A stretch of DNA of 64,000 nucleotides from Bacteroidota bacterium (GTDB lineage: Bacteria; Bacteroidota; Bacteroidia; Chitinophagales; Chitinophagaceae), in assembly GCA_947452905.1 (NCBI GenBank), contig CANGEP010000004.1:124001-188000 (forward strand), read 5' to 3'. Shown one piece after another: positions 24,962 through 34,398 of the stretch (its first letter is position 1; the number at the start of each line of letters is the position of its first letter). Made by a program: the position numbers and the translations under genes. The notes beneath the pieces are model-generated. The model ran no database searches. It worked only from the letters and a program-made list of their open reading frames with translations, and was not told where the DNA came from.

Positions 24962-26956
24962 TTAATTGATAAAATTCCACCAAATACCTACCCTAAACCA
25001 AGTGCCTGTACCTGGATAATTTTGAGCCGTAAAATTATAGGTGTTACCCAAGGCTTTGCTGGTGGGGAGTAAAGTATTTAAGTTTTCGAGGCGCACATAG
25101 CCTTTAAACCTCTTTATTAGGAAATGTAAATAGGCATTAGTAGTGGGTCTATTCTGCGTTGTAAAGGCATCCTGTAAATAAAATTGACCAGTAAAAGGCA
25201 TATAAGCATCTGCCTTATAGTTAGTATGATAAATAAATTCAAGACCAGTAGATAGGTTCAGATTCTTGTAGAAGTTCCCTTCAAAAGCCAATCTTTGTCG
25301 AGTAATAATAGCAGGGACATGTACTGGCGCATTGGCCTCTAAAGCTTGTACTATAATTTCATCATACCAATTCCAGTGAGCTGTTAATTTAATTTTATGT
25401 TCAATATCTGCTTTTATATAACTAAATACATTAGTAGCCACAGCAGGTGTAAAACCATTTTTAAAATAGTGGTAATTATTGATTAGCTGATAAGTAAAAG
25501 CTGTCTTCCATCCCCTATCTGCATTTGATAAAGAAGCAATAAAACTAGTGGTATTTTCTTTTTTGATATTTGTAAATGAACTAATAGGAAATTGAGTGAT
25601 CCCCAATAAATTAGCAGAAGGGGTTCGATTTATATTTTGAAAAGAAATGAGGGCGATGGTACCTGCTTTATTGACCACTCTAGATAATAATGTTTTTGCT
25701 TCAAAATCACCTGCATGATACCCATTAAGGTATAACTTACCTGATGCTAATAAATCCCAAAGTTGATTTCGGGTCTTGTTTTTATATACTACTTTCCCAT
25801 ACAAGTCATAATTAGTCCAAGTTTTTCCTACTAAAAATTGAGCATTCATTTGTGTATAGCCTCCGCTTAACTGTAAAAACTGATTGCTATTCTTTTTTTC
25901 CGGGAAACTTATTAAACTAAACTCATCCGTAAAAATAGTCCAGCTATCATTAAGTTTCACTTTTGTTGTAGGGTCATAAGTGACGCCAAAATAATTTGCA
26001 TAATTAGCAACCGAGGGAGTTGCATCATTAAATAAAAAATCATAATTACGTAAAGACATCTCGTTTTGTAAACGTAATCTAGGATAAAATAAGTGCGTAG
26101 TAACGGTGTCTTTTACAATGGAATCTTTTTGCCCAAAATCGTAAGACTGCTTCCATATGTATTGATTGTCTTTATATACATTTCCAGTAGCAATATTGGT
26201 ATTAAATGGATTTCTAAAGGCCGTGCCGCTCACTCCTAATCTTGTTTCTAACTCATAAGGGTTATTTAAAGAAAGACTATCCAATAACCTAGCATTTACC
26301 AATCCGCCATTTTCGGAAGATGCTGCTTTGTTAAATAACATGATTAAAAAAGATTCATACCTTTTTCGCTTCGACTGAAAATGTCCAGTGACACGCATGT
26401 TATTTAAATTCGCATTTTGATTTTTTACATTTCCCGGGGAATTACTAAAACGATATTCAAACGAAAAATTAAACTGCTTCGTTTTATTTTGGGTATGTTT
26501 TACTTCAATCAATTGCTCTCCTTTACCCCCTAATAAATAGCCGAATTCTGTATAAGGTCTTGTGGTTTGATATAGCGGTGTTTGTTCAAGTGTATAACTA
26601 TAGCCATCGAATGCATGAAAACCTGCATCAAAACCAGCATATTGTTTCGGAGAAAATAGATAACTATTACTTGCTGTTCCTAAATTACCTAAATGATATG
26701 AAGTATAGGGAAGAGGAAAATGAACAAAAAAATCGTTATATGAACTATCTAATTTATAAAACTGGTTGTCGTTATACTTTTTAAAATAGATGGTAATTGA
26801 ATCGGCAAATTGATCTCGCTTAGTTAAAGAATCGTTTGATTTAGTGCCATTAAAACCTCCTCTCATGGCACCTGGTCCAAAATTTTGAGCAGTAACTTCT
26901 TGTATGAAAAGTACCCATACAAAAACTACACACAAAAATGATTTAATTCGAAACAT
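24962..26956 (-). CDS. Putative porin (Porin_10-like outer membrane protein)
   Basis: A 664-residue exported protein of the Bacteroidota putative porin family. The signal peptide ends in VTAQN (~24). The family landmarks are DSITIYFKKY, LDSSYNDFFVHFPLPYTSYHLGNLG, SNSYLFSP and FDAGFHAFDGY, followed by long amphipathic strands. The C-terminus ends with strand-like WFRVGIWWNFIN. It lies 12 bp downstream of punA. Substrate unknown; nearby HMA and HYC genes hint at metal transport, but the family is broad. Confidence 0.82.
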   Translation of the reverse strand: MFRIKSFLCVVFVWVLFIQEVTAQNFGPGAMRGGFNGTKSNDSLTKRDQFADSITIYFKKYNDNQFYKLDSSYNDFFVHFPLPYTSYHLGNLGTASNSYLFSPKQYAGFDAGFHAFDGYSYTLEQTPLYQTTRPYTEFGYLLGGKGEQLIEVKHTQNKTKQFNFSFEYRFSNSPGNVKNQNANLNNMRVTGHFQSKRKRYESFLIMLFNKAASSENGGLVNARLLDSLSLNNPYELETRLGVSGTAFRNPFNTNIATGNVYKDNQYIWKQSYDFGQKDSIVKDTVTTHLFYPRLRLQNEMSLRNYDFLFNDATPSVANYANYFGVTYDPTTKVKLNDSWTIFTDEFSLISFPEKKNSNQFLQLSGGYTQMNAQFLVGKTWTNYDLYGKVVYKNKTRNQLWDLLASGKLYLNGYHAGDFEAKTLLSRVVNKAGTIALISFQNINRTPSANLLGITQFPISSFTNIKKENTTSFIASLSNADRGWKTAFTYQLINNYHYFKNGFTPAVATNVFSYIKADIEHKIKLTAHWNWYDEIIVQALEANAPVHVPAIITRQRLAFEGNFYKNLNLSTGLEFIYHTNYKADAYMPFTGQFYLQDAFTTQNRPTTNAYLHFLIKRFKGYVRLENLNTLLPTSKALGNTYNFTAQNYPGTGTWFRVGIWWNFIN

Positions 26957-26967
26957 GCCTTTTATAA

Positions 26968-27780
26968 TTAAGCAATTTGTTTTAATAACTCGCTAAAGAT
27001 TAATGTTAGTTTTGGCTCAGCAGCATTGGCTGCTTCTAAAACCTCTTCGTGTGTAATTACATTGTTGTCTTCTCTAATACCCAAATCAGTTACTACACTA
27101 ATGGCAAATACTTTCATTCCACAATGCACTGCGGCAATATTTTCTTGCACTGTACTCATACCTACCACATCGCCTCCAACCGCTTTAATTAATTTATATT
27201 CGGCCCTTGTTTCAAAAGTGGGGCCAGTGACACCTACATACACCCCTTCATGAATTTTAATATTATTGGCAGCTGCTATTGCTTTTGCTTTTTGAATAAA
27301 AATATCAGCATAAGGCTCACTCATATCAGGAAAACGAGTGCCTAATGATGATTCATTTTTACCAATTAAAGGATTAATAGTAAATAAACTAATATGATCT
27401 CTCAAAATCATTAAATCTCCAACTGCATAAGCTGGGTTCACTCCTCCAGCAGCATTAGATAATAATAAGTTTTGAACCCCTAATAATTTTAATACACGAA
27501 CAGGATAGGCAACTTGCTCTGGAGAATACCCTTCATAAAAATGAAAACGGCCTTCCATCACCCAAACTTTTACACCATTTAAAGTACCTAATATCAAACG
27601 GCCTTTATGTCCCTCAACGGTACTCACTGGAAAATGTGGAATAGCGGTATAAGGTAACTCAAAATCAACTTCAATTTTTGTAGCTAAATTTCCTAAGCCA
27701 CTACCTAATATAATGGCAGTTGTGGCCTGTTGATTTACTTTGGATTTTATAAAATTAGCAGTCTCGTTTAATTGCGTCAT
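26968..27780 (-). CDS. punA: Purine-nucleoside phosphorylase
   Basis: Phosphorolysis of (deoxy)inosine and (deoxy)guanosine in purine salvage. The 270-residue product has the trimeric PNP landmarks: IILGSGLGNLA at the phosphate site, EGHKGRLILG, LSNAAGGVNP, GPTFETRAEY and GMSTVQENI, with the late base-binding SVVTDLGIREDN. I start at the ATG at 27780; in-frame ATGs at 27792 and 27822 are possible but add little. It lies 12 bp upstream of the putative porin and 67 bp downstream of the MFS gene. Confidence 0.95.
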   Translation of the reverse strand: MTQLNETANFIKSKVNQQATTAIILGSGLGNLATKIEVDFELPYTAIPHFPVSTVEGHKGRLILGTLNGVKVWVMEGRFHFYEGYSPEQVAYPVRVLKLLGVQNLLLSNAAGGVNPAYAVGDLMILRDHISLFTINPLIGKNESSLGTRFPDMSEPYADIFIQKAKAIAAANNIKIHEGVYVGVTGPTFETRAEYKLIKAVGGDVVGMSTVQENIAAVHCGMKVFAISVVTDLGIREDNNVITHEEVLEAANAAEPKLTLIFSELLKQIA

Positions 27781-27810
27781 TAATGATGTCATTTGTCCTT
27801 GATTTGGACA

Positions 27811-27818
27811 CAAATATA
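27811..27818 (-). promoter_or_regulatory. Candidate -7 box upstream of punA
   Basis: Minus-strand TATATTTG matches TAnnTTTG, 30 nt before the chosen punA ATG. No clear TTG lies at the expected -33 distance. Confidence 0.3.
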
Positions 27819-27847
27819 ACAAGCAAAGGCCATTATTTAAGTTAAAA

Positions 27848-29089
27848 CTATGCCTTTGGTTCGTGCTCTTTTACAATAGGATCATTTTTTAATACTGAAT
27901 AAGCAATGATGGCACTTAAAAGCATTAAAATACTGCCCATTAAAAAGGAAACACCAGGAAAATAGAATCCATGTTTGGGATTAGTAAAATAAGAAAAAAG
28001 ACCCGTCATAAGCAAAGGCCCTACGATTGAGGTAACACTCATAATACTTGTTAGAGATCCTTGTAATTCCCCTTGTTCATTTTTGGGCACGTGAACTGAT
28101 ATCAATGATTGAAGTGCAGGTCCCGAAATACCCCCCAAACAATAGGGAATTAAAAACACAAACATCATCCATGAGGAAGTAGCAAAAGCAAATAAAAATA
28201 AACCTAGCGCATATAAACTTATCCCTACATAAACACTTTTTTCATTGCCTAATTTAGGATTTATAAAACGTATTAGCACCCCTTGAACTATTCCCACTAA
28301 TAAACCTACTGCTCCCAAAGACATACCAATCATTTTAGGACTCCAATGAAATTTTTCAATATTCGCAAAACTCCAATTGCTTTGAACCGCATGTGCTCCA
28401 ATGTAAATAAATATTAAGGAAAATATTAAACCAGATACAGCCGGATATTTTCTAAGATGAGCTAGTGCCCCTAAAGGGTTAGACCTAGACCAATTAAAAC
28501 TTCTTCGATTCTCAACCGCTAATGATTCAGGAAGTACAAAGAAGCCATATAGTGCATTCACTAAAGCTAAACAGGCAGCTACTATGAATGGAAGTCTTGG
28601 ACTTAATTCTCCTAAAAAACCACCCAGCATAGGGCCAATAATAAAACCTACCCCAAAAGCTGCTCCAATCATCCCAAAATTTTGTGCACGATTGCTGTCA
28701 TCACTTACATCAGCTATATAAGCAGATGCCGTAGTGAAACTTGCACCAGTAATTCCTGAAATTGTTCGACCAATAAATAAGAACCAAATGGTAGGTGAAA
28801 AAGCTAAAAATAAATAGTCTAACCCAAATCCTAGTAATGAAAATAACAACACAGGTCTGCGACCATATTTATCACTTAAAGATCCAATGAGCGGAGAAAA
28901 TAAAAATTGCATGCTGGCATATAAAAAAGTAAGCCAACCAGAATAGATGGAAACCTTGCTAATATCATCTGTGCCTAATAAATGTTTTATTAGCTGAGGC
29001 ATTACAGGAATAATAATCCCCAGCCCAATAACATCGATTAATAAAGTAAGGAATATAAATCCTACTGCTGCTTTTTTATTTCTTGCCAT
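27848..29089 (-). CDS. MFS transporter, TetA-like drug:H+ antiporter group
   Basis: A 413-residue 12-helix major facilitator protein. The first helix contains IDVIGLGIIIPVMPQLI as in TetA/DHA1 proteins, and the loop 2-3 motif A is intact as GSLSDKYGRRPVL, with the helix 5 antiporter motif C-like GAAFGVGFIIGPMLGG. It probably exports a small hydrophobic compound; the substrate is unknown and resistance cannot be inferred. The ATG at 29089 gives MARNKKAAVG; an upstream start at 29107 is possible. It follows clpB by 30 bp. Confidence 0.9.
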   Translation of the reverse strand: MARNKKAAVGFIFLTLLIDVIGLGIIIPVMPQLIKHLLGTDDISKVSIYSGWLTFLYASMQFLFSPLIGSLSDKYGRRPVLLFSLLGFGLDYLFLAFSPTIWFLFIGRTISGITGASFTTASAYIADVSDDSNRAQNFGMIGAAFGVGFIIGPMLGGFLGELSPRLPFIVAACLALVNALYGFFVLPESLAVENRRSFNWSRSNPLGALAHLRKYPAVSGLIFSLIFIYIGAHAVQSNWSFANIEKFHWSPKMIGMSLGAVGLLVGIVQGVLIRFINPKLGNEKSVYVGISLYALGLFLFAFATSSWMMFVFLIPYCLGGISGPALQSLISVHVPKNEQGELQGSLTSIMSVTSIVGPLLMTGLFSYFTNPKHGFYFPGVSFLMGSILMLLSAIIAYSVLKNDPIVKEHEPKA

Positions 29090-29108
29090 AATGCTGTAAA
29101 TATACAAA

Positions 29109-29116
29109 CAAATCTA
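29109..29116 (-). promoter_or_regulatory. Candidate -7 box upstream of the TetA-like MFS gene
   Basis: Minus-strand TAGATTTG matches TAnnTTTG, 19 nt before the ATG at 29089, between clpB and the transporter gene. Confidence 0.3.
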
Positions 29117-29119
29117 TAG

Positions 29120-31723
29120 TTATGGCTCATTTCTAAACACAATCACTCCGTCAAAAATATCAATTAAAACCTTCTTCGTTTTATCAATCTCTCCACTTAA
29201 AATTTTCTTACTAAGCTCATTCACTACCATTTTTTGAATGAGTCTTTTTAACGGCCTAGCGCCAAATTGCATATCAAAACCTTGTTCAGATAAGTATTCA
29301 ATTAAGTAATCGCTAAACTCAATCTGCATGCCGTTTTCTGCTACTAATTTTTGTAAATTAAACAATTGAATTTTTACAATTGCTGCCATTTGTTTTTGTA
29401 ATAAAGGAGAGAACATGATAATCTCGTCTACTCTATTTAAAAATTCGGGGCGAATAGTTTGTTTTAAAAGTGTCATTACTTCGGTCTTGGATTGTTCCAT
29501 TTTTTGCTCCAAGTTTTTATCTGTAACGCCTTCAAATGTTTCTTGTATTATATGACTTCCAATATTAGAAGTCATAATTATAATGGTATTTTTGAAATTT
29601 ACCGTCCTACCCTTATTATCAGTTAAATGACCATCATCTAATACTTGTAATAAAATATTCCACACATCCGGATGTGCTTTTTCAATCTCATCTAATAATA
29701 CAACACTATAAGGTTTTCTTCTCACCGCTTCTGTTAATTGTCCACCTTCATCATATCCCACATAGCCCGGAGGCGCACCTACTAACCTCGATACTGTATG
29801 CTTTTCTTGATACTCACTCATATCAATTCGTGTCATCATCGAATCATCATCAAATAAATAATTAGCTAAGGCTTTTGCTAATTCTGTTTTCCCTACACCG
29901 GTGGTACCTAAAAATATAAAAGAGCCAATTGGTTTTTTAGGATCTTGCAGGCCTGCTCTGCTGCGTCTTACTGCATCAGAAACAGCAGTAATGGCTTCCT
30001 CTTGCCCTACTATTCGCTGATGTAATTCGGTTTCCAAATGCAAAAGTTTTTCTCTTTCCGATTGCAACATTTTTTGAACTGGTATGCCTGTTGCTTTAGC
30101 AACATTTTCAGCAATATCTTCGGCGTCTACCTCTTCTTTCATTAATCGTTTGCCACTTAATCCAAACTCATTAAGTTCGACAGTCCATTTTTCTAAATCG
30201 GTTTCTTGTTCTTTAACTTTACCATATCTTATTTCTGCCACTTTCCCATAATCCCCATTTCTTTCAGCAACTTCAGCTTCTTGTTTTAATTTTTCAATAG
30301 CTGATTTTGCTTTTTGTACTTTTTCTACAATTTCTTTTTCGGCCGACCATTTTGCTTTTAAAGTATCTTGCTGTACCGTTAAATTACTAATATCAATATT
30401 TAAAGTTTTTAATTGTGCTGGATTATTCTCTCTTTTGATGGCTTCTCTTTCAATTTCTAGCTGACGAATTTGACGCATTAATGTATCTAGCTCTTCAGGC
30501 ATCGAGTTCATCTCGAGACGCAATTTAGCTGCACTCTCATCAATTAAGTCAATCGCTTTATCGGGTAAAAAACGATCGGTTATATATCTACTGGACAATT
30601 CAACCGCAGCAATAATAGCTTCGTCTTTTATGCGCACATGATGATGCGTTTCATAGCGCTCTTTTAAACCTCTTAATATAGAGATGGCGTCTTCTTTACT
30701 GGGCTCATCAATCATTACTTTTTGAAAACGTCGCTCTAGGGCTTTGTCTTTTTCAAAAAACTTTTGATACTCACTAAGGGTAGTGGCTCCAATAGCTCTT
30801 AACTCTCCTCTTGCCAAAGCAGGTTTTAAAATATTTGCGGCATCCATGGCCCCATCGCCTCCTCCTGCTCCTACTAATGTATGTATTTCATCAATGAATA
30901 AAATGACTTCCCCATCACTTGTAGATACTTCTTTTACCACTCCTTTTAACCTCTCTTCAAACTCTCCCTTGTATTTAGCGCCAGCAATAAGCTGGCCCAT
31001 GTCCAAAGCATAAATAATTTTACTTTTTAAATTATCTGGTACATCCCCATTTACAATTCTCATTGCTAAACCTTCGGCTATAGCTGTTTTACCCACCCCT
31101 GGCTCACCTACTAAAATAGGATTGTTCTTACTACGGCGAGAAAGTATATGTAAGGTTCTTCTAATTTCTTCATCACGACCTATTACTGGATCTAGCTTTC
31201 CCTTGTTGGCTAATTCATTTAAATTCTTAGCATATTTAGATAAGGACTGAAATTGTGTTTCCTGAGTGGCAGATTGTACTTTTTCTCCTTTCCTTAATTC
31301 TTTGATGGCTGTTACTAATCCTTTTTCTGTAAGGCCAGCATCTTTTAAAATCTTAGCACTTATATCATTTACTTGTAAAAAAGCAATTAATAAATGCTCG
31401 ATAGTTACAAACTCATCCCCAAAGGTTTTTAAAGCTGCATTTGATTTTAACAAAACGCTGTTTAAATCCCTACTTACATTTGAGGCAGGTTCCCCCGAGC
31501 TTATCTTGGGTAAATTAAGCACTGCCTCCTCTACTTTTTGTAAAACTGTTATAGGGTTTACATTGTTCTTTTTTAGCAAGAATTCTGTAGGACTATCCTT
31601 ATCTAGTAAAATAGCTTTTAATAAATTTAAGGTTTCGATAGAAGCCTGCCCATTATTGTAAGCCAATTGCTGCGCAGCTTGTATCGCTTCTTGCGCTTTT
31701 ATGGTATATTGATTTAAATTCAT
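29120..31723 (-). CDS. clpB: ATP-dependent disaggregase ClpB
   Basis: An 867-residue AAA+ chaperone that, with DnaK, pulls proteins out of aggregates. The domain order is normal: N-terminal double Clp-N repeat (~1-145), NBD1 with Walker A GEPGVGKT and Walker [10 protein letters not shown], the long coiled-coil middle domain (~400-540, rich in Lys/Glu heptads such as [17 protein letters not shown]), NBD2 with [14 protein letters not shown] and the [11 protein letters not shown]alker B, and the small C-terminal domain. The middle domain distinguishes it from ClpA/ClpC. The ATG at 31723 begins [15 protein letters not shown], as in orthologues. No CIRCE-like element was seen upstream. Confidence 0.97.
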   Translation of the reverse strand: MNLNQYTIKAQEAIQAAQQLAYNNGQASIETLNLLKAILLDKDSPTEFLLKKNNVNPITVLQKVEEAVLNLPKISSGEPASNVSRDLNSVLLKSNAALKTFGDEFVTIEHLLIAFLQVNDISAKILKDAGLTEKGLVTAIKELRKGEKVQSATQETQFQSLSKYAKNLNELANKGKLDPVIGRDEEIRRTLHILSRRSKNNPILVGEPGVGKTAIAEGLAMRIVNGDVPDNLKSKIIYALDMGQLIAGAKYKGEFEERLKGVVKEVSTSDGEVILFIDEIHTLVGAGGGDGAMDAANILKPALARGELRAIGATTLSEYQKFFEKDKALERRFQKVMIDEPSKEDAISILRGLKERYETHHHVRIKDEAIIAAVELSSRYITDRFLPDKAIDLIDESAAKLRLEMNSMPEELDTLMRQIRQLEIEREAIKRENNPAQLKTLNIDISNLTVQQDTLKAKWSAEKEIVEKVQKAKSAIEKLKQEAEVAERNGDYGKVAEIRYGKVKEQETDLEKWTVELNEFGLSGKRLMKEEVDAEDIAENVAKATGIPVQKMLQSEREKLLHLETELHQRIVGQEEAITAVSDAVRRSRAGLQDPKKPIGSFIFLGTTGVGKTELAKALANYLFDDDSMMTRIDMSEYQEKHTVSRLVGAPPGYVGYDEGGQLTEAVRRKPYSVVLLDEIEKAHPDVWNILLQVLDDGHLTDNKGRTVNFKNTIIIMTSNIGSHIIQETFEGVTDKNLEQKMEQSKTEVMTLLKQTIRPEFLNRVDEIIMFSPLLQKQMAAIVKIQLFNLQKLVAENGMQIEFSDYLIEYLSEQGFDMQFGARPLKRLIQKMVVNELSKKILSGEIDKTKKVLIDIFDGVIVFRNEP

Positions 31724-31855
31724 AATCTTAGTTATTTATAGTAAGGTATGCGCAAAACCAACGCCAATCTATGATTTAAGTTATAATGTCATATAATTGT
31801 CTACAAAACGGAATATAAGTCAGTCCCATCAAGGTTTTTCTGCTATTTTTACAGC

Positions 31856-32788
31856 GTGAATGAATTTTCAAATACCCAGTTTCTAAAAGAACTAGCTCAG
31901 CAAATGGGCTTTGATTATTGTGGCATTGCAAAGGCTACGGAATTAACCGATGATGCTAAACGACTTTCCAACTGGTTAGAAAAAGGTTACCACGGCGAAA
32001 TGGCCTATATGGAAAATCATTTTGATTTACGCATCGATCCCCGAAAATTGGTGCCAGGGGCTAAATCGGTGATAACTTTCTTAAAAAATTATTACCCAAG
32101 CGAACAACAAGACAAAAGCTTGCCACAGATTGCTAAGTATGCATATGGAGAAGATTATCATGAAGTAATACGACAACAATTATTTGAATTTTTAGACACA
32201 GCCAAACAAATGATTGGCCCAATTGAAGGACGAGGATTTGTTGACTCTGCACCTGTTTTAGAAAGAGCATGGGCACAAAAATCTGGCGCAGGGTGGATTG
32301 GGAAAAACGGCAACTTAATAAGACATCAAGCAGGCTCCTTTTTTTTCATTGCTACTTTAATTATTGATTTAGAGCTTATATACGATGACCCCATAAGCAA
32401 GGATTATTGCGGCTCTTGCACTGCTTGTATTGATGCATGCCCCACAGCAGCCATCTTACCTAATAAAACAATCGAAGCCAATCATTGTATTAGTTACTTT
32501 ACAATTGAATTAAAAGCAGAGACTATTTCCACCGACCGAAACTATCAAGATTGGGCTTTTGGATGTGATGTTTGTCAGGATGTTTGTCCTTGGAATAGAT
32601 TTAGTAAGTCAAATCATGAAACTCATTTTAAACCACTCAATAGTTTATTACAAATGAATGAAGATGATTGGTTAACCATTGAAGAAACTAGTTTTAAAGC
32701 CAGGTTTAAAAAATCTCCAATACTCAGATCTAAATTAAAAGGAATACAAAGAAATATTAAGTATTTACAAGAACAAAGAGAAAAGTAG
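31856..32788 (+). CDS. queG: Epoxyqueuosine reductase QueG
   Basis: The last step of queuosine synthesis: reduction of epoxyqueuosine in tRNA, using cobalamin and two 4Fe-4S clusters. The 310-residue product has the N-terminal cobalamin-binding part (FDYCGIAKATEL, GYHGEMAYMENH, DSAPVLERAWAQKSGAGWIGKN) and two ferredoxin-like cluster motifs, CGSCTACIDACP and CDVCQDVCPW. The short C-terminus without HEAT repeats is the usual Bacteroidota form. The start is a GTG at 31856; no in-frame ATG is near. Divergent from clpB across a 132-bp gap. Confidence 0.95.
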   Translation: MNEFSNTQFLKELAQQMGFDYCGIAKATELTDDAKRLSNWLEKGYHGEMAYMENHFDLRIDPRKLVPGAKSVITFLKNYYPSEQQDKSLPQIAKYAYGEDYHEVIRQQLFEFLDTAKQMIGPIEGRGFVDSAPVLERAWAQKSGAGWIGKNGNLIRHQAGSFFFIATLIIDLELIYDDPISKDYCGSCTACIDACPTAAILPNKTIEANHCISYFTIELKAETISTDRNYQDWAFGCDVCQDVCPWNRFSKSNHETHFKPLNSLLQMNEDDWLTIEETSFKARFKKSPILRSKLKGIQRNIKYLQEQREK

Positions 32789-32792
32789 TTTA

Positions 32793-33287
32793 TTATTTTT
32801 CGGCTTCGTTCAATAATACTTCTCTTAAATTGGCTAGTTCAATTTCCATTTTAGCCCCTAACACTTTTTCATTGAGTAAGGTTTGGAATTTTTCCCATGG
32901 ATACCATTTTACATGTTGTTCAAAAGACCAGTGAATAGCATATACTCCTCCTGCTAAATTAATCCATTCAAACTGAACCTGGTAAGGCCTTTGACCAGTA
33001 GCAATCCATTCATATACTACAGCTGAATCTGTCTTTGACATTGGACGAATTGTTTGTGTACCAATTCTCACCCCATTATCCAATTTGGCAACAGTATTTT
33101 CTTTCCAATCACTCATCCAAGCATTCCAATGATTTAAATCGGAAACATAGTAGGCTATTTGAGTAGGTGTAGCTTTAACCTCTACCACCCTTGAAACAAT
33201 AACTGTGGATGGAAACAATGCTGAAATACCAGTAATGATAACACTAAGCACTATTAAGCTAATAATAACCAATTTAACTAGACGCAT
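32793..33287 (-). CDS. SRPBCC (START-like) family protein with N-terminal membrane anchor
   Basis: A 164-residue protein: an N-terminal hydrophobic helix (LVKLVIISLIVLSVIITGISAL minus its ends) followed by a START/Bet v1-like domain recognisable from VEVKATPTQIAYYVSDLNHW and the NWxAWMSDW-type patch, with a C-terminal amphipathic helix. Such domains bind hydrophobic ligands. I use the ATG at 33287, which lies 2 bp beyond the ABC permease stop; a longer form starting at 33323 would overlap it. The tight spacing in an SppA-ABC permease-SRPBCC unit suggests an envelope-lipid role, which is inference. Confidence 0.75.
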   Translation of the reverse strand: MRLVKLVIISLIVLSVIITGISALFPSTVIVSRVVEVKATPTQIAYYVSDLNHWNAWMSDWKENTVAKLDNGVRIGTQTIRPMSKTDSAVVYEWIATGQRPYQVQFEWINLAGGVYAIHWSFEQHVKWYPWEKFQTLLNEKVLGAKMEIELANLREVLLNEAEK

Positions 33288-33288
33288 A

Positions 33289-34392
33289 TTATTCCCATTT
33301 AAAGATTTTAAAAGCCGCCGCATACACTACTACAATCCAAATAAATAAAACAGAAATATCATTCCAAGAATCTACTAAACTATTACCCTCAAAAGCAATA
33401 TCGCGCATTGCATTGTTGAAATGTGTTAAGGGAAGTATCTTGCAAAAGGGTTGTAACCAAGTTGGGAAATTATCAATGGAAAAAAAAGTACCCGCTAGTA
33501 AAAACTGTGGCAAAGTAAAAAGATTAGCTAGAGGAGGAATGGTACTTTCGTTTTTAGCAACGCCACTAACGATAAATCCAAATCCCATAAATAATATTAG
33601 GGCAATAAAGCTTAATAAAATAATGCTAGCAAAAGTTACCCATCCATGAACCAATGTAAATTTAAAGGCAAAGTGTCCAATACCAATAATAACTACTGCA
33701 GTAATTAATTGAAAGAGTACCCTACTTAAAGCCTCTCCTAAAATAATATATAACCTTCTTATAGGGGTAGCATAAAATCTTTTAAGAACTAATTGCTGCC
33801 TTAGATTAAAAAACAAAAAGGCAACGCCAAATACACCAGCACTTAATAGGGAAAAACCCATTTGTCCTGGCAAAATGAAATCTATCGTGCGATACACCCT
33901 ACCTGGAACTTGTTCTACCGTATTATTAACCACAGCAATAGTGGGGGCATTAGGATAGGCTGCTTGATTAATTTTACTTATCACACTATTCAAAATAGAT
34001 TTAATAAGTTGAACATTTTGCGGATTAGCTGCTTCTGAACTTGTTAAATTAATAGAATACGGTACTTGCTGGTTTGGGGTTTTTGCAATATTTATAAGTG
34101 CAGTTATGCGCCCCTTTGATAATTCACTTTTAATTTTTTCGGGACTCGCATTAACAAATTTTAAACCAGGAATATTTTTTATAGTATTGTAAATAAGGTT
34201 AGAAGTGTCGGACTTTGTGTCGAGCGCCACCGTAACATTGATATTAGATCCACTACTCATGAAACCAAAAACCAGAATAAATATAAGTGGAAAGGCAAAA
34301 CTAAATACAACAGCAGAAGGGCTTCTAAAAGTAGATCTTAAAGAGGCTCTAGTAATGGCTAGTAAGGCCTTTATTTGACTATAGGGCTGCAT
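33289..34392 (-). CDS. ABC-2 type transporter permease
   Basis: A 367-residue membrane protein of the ABC-2 family: one N-terminal helix (VVFSFAFPLIFILVFGFM), a periplasmic domain of ~150 residues (~50-180) and then a cluster of five helices with RQQLVLKRFYATPIRRLYIILGEAL, the ABC-2 signature, between helices. It resembles YhhJ/DrrB-type permeases for lipids, polysaccharides or drugs. No ATPase gene is adjacent in this window, so it must use one encoded elsewhere. It is 6 bp downstream of SppA and 1 bp from the SRPBCC gene. Confidence 0.85.
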   Translation of the reverse strand: MQPYSQIKALLAITRASLRSTFRSPSAVVFSFAFPLIFILVFGFMSSGSNINVTVALDTKSDTSNLIYNTIKNIPGLKFVNASPEKIKSELSKGRITALINIAKTPNQQVPYSINLTSSEAANPQNVQLIKSILNSVISKINQAAYPNAPTIAVVNNTVEQVPGRVYRTIDFILPGQMGFSLLSAGVFGVAFLFFNLRQQLVLKRFYATPIRRLYIILGEALSRVLFQLITAVVIIGIGHFAFKFTLVHGWVTFASIILLSFIALILFMGFGFIVSGVAKNESTIPPLANLFTLPQFLLAGTFFSIDNFPTWLQPFCKILPLTHFNNAMRDIAFEGNSLVDSWNDISVLFIWIVVVYAAAFKIFKWE

Positions 34393-34398
34393 GCTATT

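Noticed and set aside
27848..29089. A tetracycline-resistance gene
   Set aside because: The protein has general TetA/DHA1 features only, and this group is widespread in Bacteroidota without conferring resistance; substrate cannot be assigned.
31266..31661. A 131-codon open frame opposite clpB
   Set aside because: It lies fully inside clpB on the other strand, has low-complexity composition and no start context; it is a shadow of the real gene.
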